Shown here: in pieces, positions 43,579 to 52,474 of the stretch
How the letters are laid out: each line of letters starts with the position of its first letter
Position numbering within the stretch: position 1 is the first letter of the stretch
Assembly (NCBI RefSeq): GCF_000026045.1
Contig: NC_007426.1
Coordinates: 2,480,001-2,544,000 of the forward strand
From: Natronomonas pharaonis DSM 2160
GTDB taxonomy: Archaea > Halobacteriota > Halobacteria > Halobacteriales > Haloarculaceae
DNA: 64,000 bases
Direction: 5' to 3'
Made by a program: the position numbers and the translations under genes
The notes under the pieces: model-generated
Told to the model about the DNA's origin: nothing
The model's input: only the letters and a program-made list of their open reading frames with translations
The model's database searches: none

Positions 43579-45281
43579 CAGCTGTGGCTGCTAACACCCG
43601 ATTTGACCGCCTCGTCGACCGGCTTGCGGCGCTGTCGCCCCGGGACAGCCCCCCAGCGTCGCTCCGCGACGCCGAGCCGTTTTTGGACCGCGAGGCAGGG
43701 GAAGTCGCAGCCGCCTGCGACGGTGTCGGTGTCATCGTCGGAGGCTGTCTCGTGGCCGTCGGCATCGTGACCGGCCGGTTCGGATTGCTGGTCGTCGCTA
43801 TCGGCGCAGGCTATGCGGGGGTCGTACTCGCCCGCGGCGGCGCACTCGCGGTCGTCAATCTCCGCCGCAGTCGGGCGCTCGGGACCGCCCCAACGATTGT
43901 CAGCCGGGCGGTACTCCGGATGCGGATAACCCCGGCAGCGGAGCGAGCAGCCGCCTTCGCCGCCGAGACTGACGGACGGCTCGGCGACCGGCTTGCCGGG
44001 CGCGTCAGACGCGCCGATGGCACGCCGCGGTCCGGCCTGTCGGCGTTCGCGACGGCGTGGCGCGACCGGTTCCCGGGGTTTTACCGGTCGCTGACGCTCG
44101 TGGAAGCTGCCGCCGAAGCGCCGCCCGAAGAGCGCGAGCGGACGCTGGATAGGGCGATGAACGCCGTTCTTGAAGGCACGCGCGAGCGGGCCGCCAGCGC
44201 AGCCGAGGCGCTTCGTGGGCCAGCCACCGCCGTCTACGCCTTCGGTGTGCTGTTGCCGCTCGCACTCATCGGCGTGCTCCCGGCCGCTGGGGCCGCCGGC
44301 GTCAACGCGACGCTTCCGGCGGTCGTCATCGTCTACGACATCGTGCTTCCCGTGGCGCTTGTCGGTGCCGGCGGCTGGCTGCTCTCCCGTCGGCCGGTCG
44401 CGTTCCCGACTGACGCGCCGACCGACCGGACGGCAGACCGGCGGCTCGCGGTCGTCGCCGGCGGCTGTGCGGCCATAGCCGGAGCGATGGTGGCAGGGAC
44501 GGTGCTCCCGTGGTGGACACGGCCGATTGCAGCGGTCGGCCTCGGCGTCGGCACGGGGCTTTTCGTCCTGTATCGGCCGACGATTGCGGCCCGGGACAGA
44601 ACGGATGCGTTCGACGAATCGTTGCCTGATGCGCTGTATCTCGTCGGGCGCCGTGTCAGCGACGGCGTTTCGGTCGAGCGCGCTGTCGCAGACGCGGCCG
44701 AGGAACTCGACGGCGTCGCCGGCGAGGTCTTCACCGACGCTGCCCGCCGGCAGCGACGGCTCCGGGTCGATATCGAGACAGCGTTTCGGGGCAGCCACGG
44801 GGCACTCGAAGAGCTCACGAGCCGGCGGGCTGAAAGCGCCGCACGGCTGTTCGGCGTCGCCGCAAACGCCGGTGCGCCCGCCGGCCGGGCGCTCATCGAG
44901 ACGGCCGACCATCTCGACGAGCTCCGGCGGGTGGAAACGGAGGCGCGCCGTGACCTCGGGCAGGTGACGACGACGCTTTCGAACACGGCCGCGTTCTTCG
45001 GTCCGTTGGTCGGGGGTGCGACAGTAGCGCTGGCCGACAGCGTCGGGACGGCAGAAGCACTCGACGGGAGTGTTCCCGAGACGGCCGGCATCGGACTGGC
45101 TGTCGGCTGGTACGTGCTCTTGCTTTCGGTAGTGCTGACTGCGCTGTCGGTCGGGCTCGAACGCGGTCTCGACCGGCCGACTATCGGCTACCGGACAGGC
45201 GCGGCGCTCTGTGCGGCGACGGTCGTCTATCTCCTGTCGTTCTACGCAGCGGCGGTAGTAGCGGGGGCCGGGAGTTTATAA
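43575..45281 (+). CDS. Type II secretion-system F family membrane platform (TadC/PilC-like)
   Basis: The 568-residue protein forms the membrane base that the ATPase drives. Hydrophobic helices occur around 45-95, 215-275, 295-335 and 475-565, between two cytoplasmic helical domains of the T2SSF type (RDRFPGFYRSLTLVEAAAEA; DALYLVGRRVSDGVSVERAVADAAEEL). It follows the ATPase with a 4-bp overlap, the usual ATPase-platform pair of archaeal pili. The Arg/Ala-rich composition is typical of haloarchaeal homologues. Confidence 0.87.
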   Translation: MTAVAANTRFDRLVDRLAALSPRDSPPASLRDAEPFLDREAGEVAAACDGVGVIVGGCLVAVGIVTGRFGLLVVAIGAGYAGVVLARGGALAVVNLRRSRALGTAPTIVSRAVLRMRITPAAERAAAFAAETDGRLGDRLAGRVRRADGTPRSGLSAFATAWRDRFPGFYRSLTLVEAAAEAPPEERERTLDRAMNAVLEGTRERAASAAEALRGPATAVYAFGVLLPLALIGVLPAAGAAGVNATLPAVVIVYDIVLPVALVGAGGWLLSRRPVAFPTDAPTDRTADRRLAVVAGGCAAIAGAMVAGTVLPWWTRPIAAVGLGVGTGLFVLYRPTIAARDRTDAFDESLPDALYLVGRRVSDGVSVERAVADAAEELDGVAGEVFTDAARRQRRLRVDIETAFRGSHGALEELTSRRAESAARLFGVAANAGAPAGRALIETADHLDELRRVETEARRDLGQVTTTLSNTAAFFGPLVGGATVALADSVGTAEALDGSVPETAGIGLAVGWYVLLLSVVLTALSVGLERGLDRPTIGYRTGAALCAATVVYLLSFYAAAVVAGAGSL

Positions 45282-45304
45282 CTGAAGGGGCGGCCAGACG
45301 CCCC
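45275..45304 (+). promoter_or_regulatory. Internal TATA-like box and hairpin in the pilus operon
   Basis: GTTTATAAC around 45274-45282 lies 23-31 nt before the GTG at 45305 and could be an internal promoter. It also contains the stop of the platform gene. GGGGCG-GCCAGA-CGCCCC (45287-45304) is a perfect 6-bp hairpin that ends on the base before the start codon. Such a structure could hide or expose the start, or mark a processing site. Confidence 0.45.
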
Positions 45305-45772
45305 GTGTTCGACGTTCCCCTCGACTCGTGGTACGTCTGGTTCGGGCTGGCGGTAGTCAGCAGCGCCACCGTCGGCGTCGCCGGAACATTGCCGTCGTCG
45401 CCGCCGCCGGACGCAGCCGGCGGCGCACAGACCATCGACAGCGTCGCCGCGAGCGACCGCCCGGCAGTCGGGAAGCACCCGCTTTCGAACGCCGAATCGG
45501 TCCGCATCGGCACGAGCTCGCTGTCGCTCCGCGGTGGCGGCGAAATCAGTCACGAAGCGCTCCGCTACGGACCGGTAACGCCAGCAGGAGCCGACGACAG
45601 GCTTCAGTCGGTGCTCCGAGGCAGTCATCCTGACAAACAGTTCGACACGCCGGCTGCCTTCGCGGAGGCTGCCGAAGCAGCCCGTACAGAACAGCCACAG
45701 TGGTACACCACTGACGAACTCGTCGTTCGGCGAGTCATCTGGGAGGGAACGGATGTGGTCCTCGCGGGATAG
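45305..45772 (+). CDS. Pilus-operon membrane-anchored protein
   Basis: The 155-residue protein (GTG start) opens FDVPLDSWYVWFGLAVVSSATVGVAGTLP, one N-terminal membrane helix. An extracytoplasmic domain with DSVAASDRPAVGKHPLSNAESVRIG and QWYTTDELVVRRVIWEGTDVVLAG follows. The family is recognised only as a neighbour of TadC-like genes in haloarchaea. It overlaps the next gene by 20 bp. Confidence 0.7.
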   Translation: MFDVPLDSWYVWFGLAVVSSATVGVAGTLPSSPPPDAAGGAQTIDSVAASDRPAVGKHPLSNAESVRIGTSSLSLRGGGEISHEALRYGPVTPAGADDRLQSVLRGSHPDKQFDTPAAFAEAAEAARTEQPQWYTTDELVVRRVIWEGTDVVLAG

Positions 45773-46151
45773 CGGACAGACCGAGCCGCTGGCGGCGCTT
45801 GTCGCGGTGTTCGCACTCGGCGTCGGGCTGACGCTCTACGCCGGGGCGTTGGATTCCGTGTGGCCGCTGCTGTCAGGTACCCACGAAACCGCGGCGTTAG
45901 CCGTGGATGCTACCGCGAGTGAGGCCGCCGACTTCGGCGTCGTTGCGCCGCCGATTACGGAGGCTGCTGCGGCGGCGAGTCCGGCCGGATACCGGCTGAA
46001 CGCGACGCTTCGGGCCGATGGACGAATGTGGCACGCCGGCCAGCCACGACCGGCCGACGCCGACTGTGACCGGCGGACGGTGTCAGTGCGGACCGCCCCC
46101 GGGCGCGTCAGCCGCGGCCTGTTGGAGGTGTGCGTGTGGCGCGGGCTGTGA
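45753..46151 (+). CDS. Pilin-like/TadE-like protein
   Basis: The 132-residue protein begins MWSSRDSGQTEPLAALVAVF followed by ALGVGLTLYAGAL, a short basic-polar n-region and a pilin-like hydrophobic helix with Glu near its start, as in TadE or type IV pilin-like proteins. Its outer domain contains two cysteines (DADCDRR and EVCVWRG) that could form a disulfide. It overlaps both neighbours, so it is part of the same translation unit. Confidence 0.7.
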   Translation: MWSSRDSGQTEPLAALVAVFALGVGLTLYAGALDSVWPLLSGTHETAALAVDATASEAADFGVVAPPITEAAAAASPAGYRLNATLRADGRMWHAGQPRPADADCDRRTVSVRTAPGRVSRGLLEVCVWRGL

Positions 46152-46906
46152 GTACCGTCCTCGATGTGACAGTCTGTCTCCTGCTCGTCGGCGTCGCCGT
46201 CGTTACGTTGGCCACGGCGGTGCCGGGCGCAGGCGAAGAGCCATCGGCACCGGACGGCGGCGATGCGGCGGCAGCGGAGCTGGGGACGGTGACTGCAAGC
46301 GTCAGTAGCGATGGTGCAACCCGTCACGACACGCTGGCCGGCCATCTCGCCCGCGCGGCGGTCGCGAACACGACCGTCGGCGGCGAGCCGGTCGCTGCGA
46401 CCGGCTATCCCGACGCGGCAGCTGAAGCGGTGCGGAACCGAAGCGGCGACCGGACACACGTCACCGCCCGGTGGCGACCCCTCGGTGACGCGTCCACCTC
46501 AGGAACGGTGACGGTCGGTCGGCCGCCGCCCCGGACAGCCGACGTTTCGGTGACAACGTTCACCGTCGAGAGCGGCCTCCGGCCTGCGACTGCGGCGTCC
46601 GACCCAGCCACATCGCTCGCGAACGCGTACGTGGCGTGGCTCTTCCCGCCGGAGCGAACGCGTGGGCTGCTGGTCGATTCCCGGACCGCGCCGGCCGCCA
46701 AGGAACAGTATACGGAGACGGCGGCGACTCTCGACACGGCGGTCGATGCGCCATTAGCAGAGGCCAACGCCGAGACGGTAAACGAGCGGCTGTCGACGGC
46801 GTTGGCAGAGCGAATCAAAACGGTAAGCGAAGGACACGGCGACGTCGACAGCCTCGAAACGCCGTCTGAAGAGGTAGCAGTGGTCGTCCGGCGGTGGGAG
46901 CCGTGA
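46148..46906 (+). CDS. Membrane-anchored extracytoplasmic protein of pilus operon
   Basis: The 252-residue protein starts with GTG 46148 (overlap GTGA with the previous stop): STVLDVTVCLLLVGVAVVTLATAVPG is the membrane anchor. The remainder is Ala/Thr-rich and acidic with a motif SLANAYVAWLFPPERTRGLL. Two earlier in-frame GTG codons exist at 46130 and 46136, but they would put charged residues from the overlap before the anchor. The function is inferred only from the operon. Confidence 0.7.
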   Translation: MSTVLDVTVCLLLVGVAVVTLATAVPGAGEEPSAPDGGDAAAAELGTVTASVSSDGATRHDTLAGHLARAAVANTTVGGEPVAATGYPDAAAEAVRNRSGDRTHVTARWRPLGDASTSGTVTVGRPPPRTADVSVTTFTVESGLRPATAASDPATSLANAYVAWLFPPERTRGLLVDSRTAPAAKEQYTETAATLDTAVDAPLAEANAETVNERLSTALAERIKTVSEGHGDVDSLETPSEEVAVVVRRWEP

Positions 46907-49794
46907 ACGACCGCGGTCGCGTCCCCTTCGCGCTCATCGGTGTGTTGTTGCTCGTCACCAGCGGCACGCTCGCGGTGTCGGTTTCGACACACGACGCCGG
47001 GACTGACACCTCCACAGACCGCGCCGTCGGCGGCGCGGCGGCTGCGGCGACAACCGAGCTTCGGGGGGCTGCCGATGCCGCCGCCACGGCTGCCGCCGCG
47101 GAGCCGACGACGACGCCGGCGAACACCACCGCTGGGCGTGCGCTTGACAGCGAGCAGCCATTCCGCGACAGTCTTCGGCTGCGGGTGTATCTCCGTGCGC
47201 TGGACCGCGTTGACGGAACCACGTTCGAGCGCGATGGCACCGTCGTCAGCGCGTCACTACCGGATGTCGAGCCAACCCGGGAGGGCTACCGCGAGGCGAT
47301 TCAGCGGGTCGAAGTCGAACGGGCTGGCAAAGAGGACACGGCGCTGGCAGTCGAGCTGACCGGGCTCTCGCTTACTGTGAGCCGGGAGAACCAGACGGTA
47401 GCGGAAACTGAGCGTTCGCCGTCGGTCGTCGTTGCTAACCCGGCGCTGTCGCTGCACGACCGGACCGAGCGCTTCGAGCGGCGCGCGAACGCGCCGGTCA
47501 CTCGCTCCGGGCTGAGCCAACGGCTCACCGCGCGGCTGTATCCGATTGCGTGGTCCCGGGGCTACGCGCAGTACGGCGGTGCGCCGATAGCAACAGTGCT
47601 CGGGACGCGACACATCGAGTTGGCGACGAACGACGCTCTGCTGGCCGAACAGCGAACCGCGTTCGGAGCCGCGGACCCTGCCGGCGACCGGGGCGTTGCG
47701 GCTGCCGGCCGCCGAGTTGCGACAACCGACCTGCTCGCCGGCGTCGGCGGCGACGAGGAGTGGACCGATATGGTGCTCGAAGCCGCGGATGAGCTCGGTC
47801 CGGACCCGCCGGACAAACAGCCGGTCGGCACATGGCGCGAAGAACCTGAAGCCGATGACGTGACCGTCGATGTCGGCGCGTCGGCCGACACTGCCTTTGC
47901 TGACCTCGTCGGCAGTACCGGAACGGACGAGCTTGCGAGGGTTATCGAACGCGCACACACCGTCGAAGCACGTGTCGTGGCCGAAACGGACCGCACCGAC
48001 AGACGGGCGGATACCGATGGGTCGCCCGGAAGCGACTGGGAACTCGTCGCCGACCGGAGCCACGAGTCGGTCAGCGTCGAGTCAGCTGGCGGGCAGCCAC
48101 CGGCGGCAGACGACTGGGCGACTCGCGACGGGGCGGCTTTCGATGCGACCGTCGTCGAGCGAGTCACCCGGACGTGGTCGGACGGAAACGAAACCACGAC
48201 GACCGGCGGTGTCATCGAACGGGAGTACCACGTCCGTGTTGCCGCACAGGCGCGAACGAAGCCGATAGCCGGCGTGCCGTTCGGGCCGCTGGAGCGGTTC
48301 GAGGCTGCAACCGAACGGGCGGTGTCGCAGGCAGTCGCCCGAGGCGACGGGCTTGACGGCGCGGCGGCGACGGCTGCGAGTAGCGACCGCCTGCAAGCGA
48401 CGGCAGCGGCGACGGCTCCACGGTCTGTCAGTCGGTCCGATGTCGAGATGGCCGTCGAGGCGACCCACGAGACGGCTCGGAATCGGTCTGTCACCGCCGC
48501 GGCACCGGCCGTCGGAACGGGGCGGGTGAACCCACCGGACCGGCTCCGGACAGCGCTCGAAGCCGACCGCGAGCAGTTCATCGTCGACGCGGACCCGAAG
48601 CCAGCGGTGCGAACGAAACGGGCGGCACAACTGGCGTATCTCGACGGCGTTGACGCGTCACTCAGCGAGCGGGAGACTGCACACGATGGGGCTGCTGACG
48701 GCATCGATGACACGGTCGGTGAGCATATCGACCCCAGCCGCCTCGACGGCGCGCTCGCGGCGCATCGGCAGGCGGCGAAGCCGCCAACTGAATCGTATGC
48801 CGACCCGGCCGGAACGGTGTCGTTCGAGGTCGAGACGGCACCCTCGTATCTCACCACGAGCGCCGTCGAACGCGACCGAATCGACGCCCGCGGCGGCGGC
48901 AGCGTCTATCCACTGGCGACCAGAAACGTCAATCTCTTTCCGTCGCTGCATGACCCGGTCGCCGACAGTCTCTTCGACCGCATTCCGTTCTTCGGGACCG
49001 AACGCACGTCGCTTTCGCGGGCGGCGAGTACGCTCGCCGCGGCCGACCCCGACGAACACGGCTACGACCGGCTTGCATCGGCCGTCGCAGCGTCGAGCCG
49101 CTATGTCCGCGGCGATGTGGCGGCGGCGTTGATAGATGCCGGCGTTGCACCCGACGAGGCTATGGCGGCGCTCGAAGCCGATGGTGGGACCGCCGAGGAG
49201 GCGCTGCGGCTCGCCAATGGAACTGCAGTCGACCAAGCGGTCGAGGCGGTCGAGGGGAACGTAGACGACAGCCGGCTCGAAACCGAAGCGACGGCAGCGC
49301 TTTCGGCGGCGCTGAAGCGGGACGACGCTCGGCCACCCGCGGAGCCGGTTGACGAACTTCACGAGCGGACCCGGGAGCAGTATGCTGACGAACTCGAAGG
49401 AACACTCGCCGACGGCCTCGAAGCCGGCGAGGAGCGGGCAAGAGAGCGGCTGCTCGGCGAGTCAATGGGGGCGATGCCGGCCGGGTTCCCGCTTGCGCCG
49501 ATACCCGGCTACTGGTATGCGACGGTCAACGTCTGGTATGTCGACATCGCCGGGACCTACGAGCGGTTTGCGGTCCGGTCGAACCGCGGCGGCCCGCAGG
49601 CAGCGACGACGTATCTCCGCGACGGGCGCACTGCAACGGTCGCCCACGACGGGAAAACAGCCGTTCTCGGCAGCGGCGAGCGGGTTTCGTTCCGGACGGA
49701 GACCGCCGTGGTGGTCGTGGTTCCGCCCGGCCCGCGCGGCGTCGGCGACACCGATGGGACGATAGACGAACGCGCCGCCGGCTGGCCGCCCTGA
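46903..49794 (+). CDS. Large surface protein of pilus operon (DUF7286-like)
   Basis: The 963-residue protein begins NDRGRVPFALIGVLLLVTSGTLAVSVS, an N-terminal anchor. A long, acidic, Ala-rich extracytoplasmic region follows, with predicted helices and the segments YPIAWSRGYAQYGGAPIATVLG, YPLATRNVNLFPSLHDPVADSLFDRIPFFG and IPGYWYATVNVWYVDIAGTYERFAV. GTG 46903 overlaps the preceding stop. I match it by layout to the DUF7286 proteins that end such haloarchaeal operons. It may be a surface-exposed tip or scaffold protein. Confidence 0.72.
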   Translation: MNDRGRVPFALIGVLLLVTSGTLAVSVSTHDAGTDTSTDRAVGGAAAAATTELRGAADAAATAAAAEPTTTPANTTAGRALDSEQPFRDSLRLRVYLRALDRVDGTTFERDGTVVSASLPDVEPTREGYREAIQRVEVERAGKEDTALAVELTGLSLTVSRENQTVAETERSPSVVVANPALSLHDRTERFERRANAPVTRSGLSQRLTARLYPIAWSRGYAQYGGAPIATVLGTRHIELATNDALLAEQRTAFGAADPAGDRGVAAAGRRVATTDLLAGVGGDEEWTDMVLEAADELGPDPPDKQPVGTWREEPEADDVTVDVGASADTAFADLVGSTGTDELARVIERAHTVEARVVAETDRTDRRADTDGSPGSDWELVADRSHESVSVESAGGQPPAADDWATRDGAAFDATVVERVTRTWSDGNETTTTGGVIEREYHVRVAAQARTKPIAGVPFGPLERFEAATERAVSQAVARGDGLDGAAATAASSDRLQATAAATAPRSVSRSDVEMAVEATHETARNRSVTAAAPAVGTGRVNPPDRLRTALEADREQFIVDADPKPAVRTKRAAQLAYLDGVDASLSERETAHDGAADGIDDTVGEHIDPSRLDGALAAHRQAAKPPTESYADPAGTVSFEVETAPSYLTTSAVERDRIDARGGGSVYPLATRNVNLFPSLHDPVADSLFDRIPFFGTERTSLSRAASTLAAADPDEHGYDRLASAVAASSRYVRGDVAAALIDAGVAPDEAMAALEADGGTAEEALRLANGTAVDQAVEAVEGNVDDSRLETEATAALSAALKRDDARPPAEPVDELHERTREQYADELEGTLADGLEAGEERARERLLGESMGAMPAGFPLAPIPGYWYATVNVWYVDIAGTYERFAVRSNRGGPQAATTYLRDGRTATVAHDGKTAVLGSGERVSFRTETAVVVVVPPGPRGVGDTDGTIDERAAGWPP

Positions 49795-49833
49795 GCCCGA
49801 ACCGTACTTCAACCGCGAGGCCAAACAGAAGGT

Positions 49834-50259
49834 ATGTTTCACGAACTCACAGACGACCCGGGCGGGACGTCGCCAGCGGCCATCGAAGCGGCGTACGTCT
49901 CGGCGCTCGAAGCCGTTCTCGACGAACACGACATCGGCACCGCCGCTGCCGAAACCGGCATCGAGCGGTCGGCGCTTTCGGCGCTGCTGGACGGCGAACT
50001 GCCGGAGTTGACGCTCGAAGACGCCGCGGAGCTGCTGGCGCTCCGCGAAGATGCCCCGGACGCGGGAACGATTGTCGCGCTGTCTCGTGATGCGCTGCTG
50101 ATGGGGATGACGACCGCCGTCTTGGATGTCGAGGCCGTCGAATCCGAGATCGGCGGCGAGCTTGAGGCCCGCGAAATACAATCGAAGGTGGAGGGCCGCT
50201 ACCCGATGACGCTGTCGGAGTTCGCGCTGCTTTTCCACCACATCGAGCGGCGGAAATGA
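49834..50259 (+). CDS. Conserved haloarchaeal protein (DUF5791-like)
   Basis: The 141-residue acidic protein has a helix-turn-helix-like N-terminal half (IGTAAAETGIERSALSALLDGELPELTLEDAAELLAL) and a conserved C-terminal segment (MGMTTAVLDVEAVESEIGGEL, then KVEGRYPMTLSEFALLFHHIERR). I connect it with DUF5791 from memory. A DNA-binding role is possible. It overlaps the following epimerase gene by ATGA. Confidence 0.72.
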   Translation: MFHELTDDPGGTSPAAIEAAYVSALEAVLDEHDIGTAAAETGIERSALSALLDGELPELTLEDAAELLALREDAPDAGTIVALSRDALLMGMTTAVLDVEAVESEIGGELEAREIQSKVEGRYPMTLSEFALLFHHIERRK

Positions 50260-51149
50260 CAATGCGGGTCGGCATCCTCGGCTGCGGCTACGTCGGCCTT
50301 GAGTTGGCCCGGCAACTCCGCGATACGCACGATGTTGTCGGGATGCGTCGGTCCGAAGCCGGCCTCGAAGCCGTCGAGGCGGCTGGTGCGAAGCCGATAC
50401 AGGGAGACCTGACAGACCCCGAGTCGCTCTCGGCGCTGCCGTCGCTCGATGCGGTTGTCTTTGCCGCGTCATCGGGTGGCCGTGGGGCCGACGCCGCCGA
50501 GCGCGTCTACGTCGACGGACTTCGAACGGTCATCGAGACGCTCGGCGAGCGGTCCGACCCGCCGGAGCGGCTCGTCTACACCTCAAGTACCGGCGTTTAC
50601 GGCGACCACGACGGCGACTGGGTCGACGAATCAACGCCGCTATCGCCAACAACCGATAAGACGCAGGTGCTGGCTGAAGCCGAGCGCCTCGCCCGGGAGC
50701 GAACCGCCGATTACGGTATCAGCGGCGGCGTCGCGCGGTTCGCGGGGCTCTATGGCCCCGACCGCTACCGTCTCAACCGCTACCTCGACGGTCCAGTGAC
50801 GGACGGCTACCTCAACATGATACACCGGGACGACGCCGCCGGTGTCGTTCGATTCATGCTGACGACGGCGACAGAGTCGGAGGTCCTCGTCGCTGTCGAT
50901 GACGAACCCGTCGACAAGTGGGCGTTCGCCGACTGGCTGGCCGACGAATGCGGCGTCGAATCGCCGCCGAAACGGACCAAAGAAGAGCGGCTGGAGGACG
51001 ACAGTCTTTCGGAGGCGGCTCGACGGCGCATCCTGACGAGCAAGCGCTGCTCGAACGACCGGGTCCGGGAGTTGGGCTACTCGTTTTCGTATCCCACCTA
51101 CCGGGAAGGATATCAAGCGGCGGTCGACGCCTACCGGGCGGCTGACTGA
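50256..51149 (+). CDS. NAD(P)-dependent epimerase/dehydratase (extended SDR)
   Basis: The 297-residue protein has the nucleotide-binding motif VGILGCGYVGLELARQL, the segment LVYTSSTGVYGDHDGDWVDE (Ser of the catalytic triad and a Tyr), and RFAGLYGPDRYRLNRYL. The usual YxxxK is not obvious, since PTTDKTQVLAEAERL stands where it is expected. It may therefore be an atypical SDR like the YeeD/YeeF-type proteins. The substrate is unknown. Confidence 0.82.
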   Translation: MTMRVGILGCGYVGLELARQLRDTHDVVGMRRSEAGLEAVEAAGAKPIQGDLTDPESLSALPSLDAVVFAASSGGRGADAAERVYVDGLRTVIETLGERSDPPERLVYTSSTGVYGDHDGDWVDESTPLSPTTDKTQVLAEAERLARERTADYGISGGVARFAGLYGPDRYRLNRYLDGPVTDGYLNMIHRDDAAGVVRFMLTTATESEVLVAVDDEPVDKWAFADWLADECGVESPPKRTKEERLEDDSLSEAARRRILTSKRCSNDRVRELGYSFSYPTYREGYQAAVDAYRAAD

Positions 51150-51197
51150 CAGCGGCGAGTCGCGGCGTTCAAACCGCCCGCCGTCGAAGCCGGAGGC

Positions 51198-52388
51198 GTG
51201 TCACGCCGACAGCTCTTCGGCTCGCTGTGTGCGATGGTCTTTCTCGTCAACCTCGCACGGGTCGTCTTCGCGCCGCTCGTCCAGCCGGTGGCAGCAGATT
51301 TTGCTGTGACACCGGCGGCGCTCGGCGTCGTCGCCACGGCCGCGTGGCTCGGCAGCGCAGCCCCGCGGCTCCCGACGGGCTATCTCCTGACGCGCGTCCC
51401 GCGACACACCGTCGTCGCCGCGACGGGGCTGCTGTTGGTCGGCACGTCGGCGGGGACTGCCTTCGCACCGTCGCTGCCGTGGCTCACCGTCGGCGCGTTC
51501 CTGATGGGCATCTCCAGCGGGGCATACTTCATCGCCGCGAACCCGCTGGTGACGGAGCTGTTTCCGTCGCGGGTCGGCTGGGCGCTCGGCGTCCACGGGA
51601 TGGCGAGCCAGATTGCGGCCGTCGGCGCGCCGCTTGCAGTAAGTGCCGTCCTGCTGGTCAGCGGCTGGCGGGCGACGTTTCTGTTGCTCTCGGCGCTCGC
51701 GTTTGTGACAACAGTTGTGCTCGTGGTCGCGGCGCGGCGGACCGAGCTACCGGACGCGGGAGCGAAAGACCGGAGTCTGCTCGCCGCCGCCCGCGCCCAG
51801 TGGCCGATTATCCTCACTGGCATCGTCATCGTCGGCAGCAGCGGCTTTCTGTGGAACGGGTTGTTCAACCTCTATGGCCCGTATCTGGCCGCCGAGAAAG
51901 GGATCGATGAGGCGACCGGCCGAACGCTGCTGTCGGTGCTTTTCGCCGCCGGCGTCCCGGCGTTTTTGCTGGCCGGCGAGCTAGCCGACCGCGTGCGGAA
52001 CGTGCCGCTGCTTTTGGCCATCATTATCGGCTTTGCGGCGTCGGTGTTCGCGCTGACGTTCGCTGAAAGCCTCCTCGCGGTCGTCGCCGTCAGTATCGTC
52101 GTCGGTGTTGTCATCCACGCGCTGTTTCCCGTCATCGACACCTACATGCTCGCGTCGATTCCGGACGAGAACCGCGCCAGCGCGTACGCGCTGTTTTCTT
52201 CGGGGATGATGACCGCACAGGCGTTCGGCAGCGGCGGCGTCGGCTGGCTCGTCGCGAGCGGCGTCAGCTACACCGCCGCCTACCGAGGACTGGCCGCTAT
52301 CGTCGGCGCGACCGGTGTCGGCCTCTTTGTCCTCCATCGGTTCGGACGGCTGCCGACTGGCGGCACGCCCGGCGAGACCCCGGGCTGA
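51198..52388 (+). CDS. MFS transporter
   Basis: The 396-residue protein has 12 predicted membrane helices in two halves, with the MFS pattern GSAAPRLPTGYLLTRVPRHTVV in the loop between helices 2 and 3 and LAGELADRVRNVPLLL in the corresponding C-terminal loop. The start is GTG 51198 preceded by GGAGG. The substrate cannot be told. It is the same direction as, but separate from, the epimerase. Confidence 0.88.
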   Translation: MSRRQLFGSLCAMVFLVNLARVVFAPLVQPVAADFAVTPAALGVVATAAWLGSAAPRLPTGYLLTRVPRHTVVAATGLLLVGTSAGTAFAPSLPWLTVGAFLMGISSGAYFIAANPLVTELFPSRVGWALGVHGMASQIAAVGAPLAVSAVLLVSGWRATFLLLSALAFVTTVVLVVAARRTELPDAGAKDRSLLAAARAQWPIILTGIVIVGSSGFLWNGLFNLYGPYLAAEKGIDEATGRTLLSVLFAAGVPAFLLAGELADRVRNVPLLLAIIIGFAASVFALTFAESLLAVVAVSIVVGVVIHALFPVIDTYMLASIPDENRASAYALFSSGMMTAQAFGSGGVGWLVASGVSYTAAYRGLAAIVGATGVGLFVLHRFGRLPTGGTPGETPG

Positions 52389-52474
52389 GAACACCACTGG
52401 AGCACTACCGGTACACTCCCCCTTGGCTGCCGGAAGCACGTCCTTTTTCGACGGCCGGCCCGTCTCCGTTGTCG

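Noticed and set aside
47562-48857. 431-codon minus-strand open frame
   Set aside because: Ser/Arg/Ala-rich shadow of the large surface protein gene on the plus strand.
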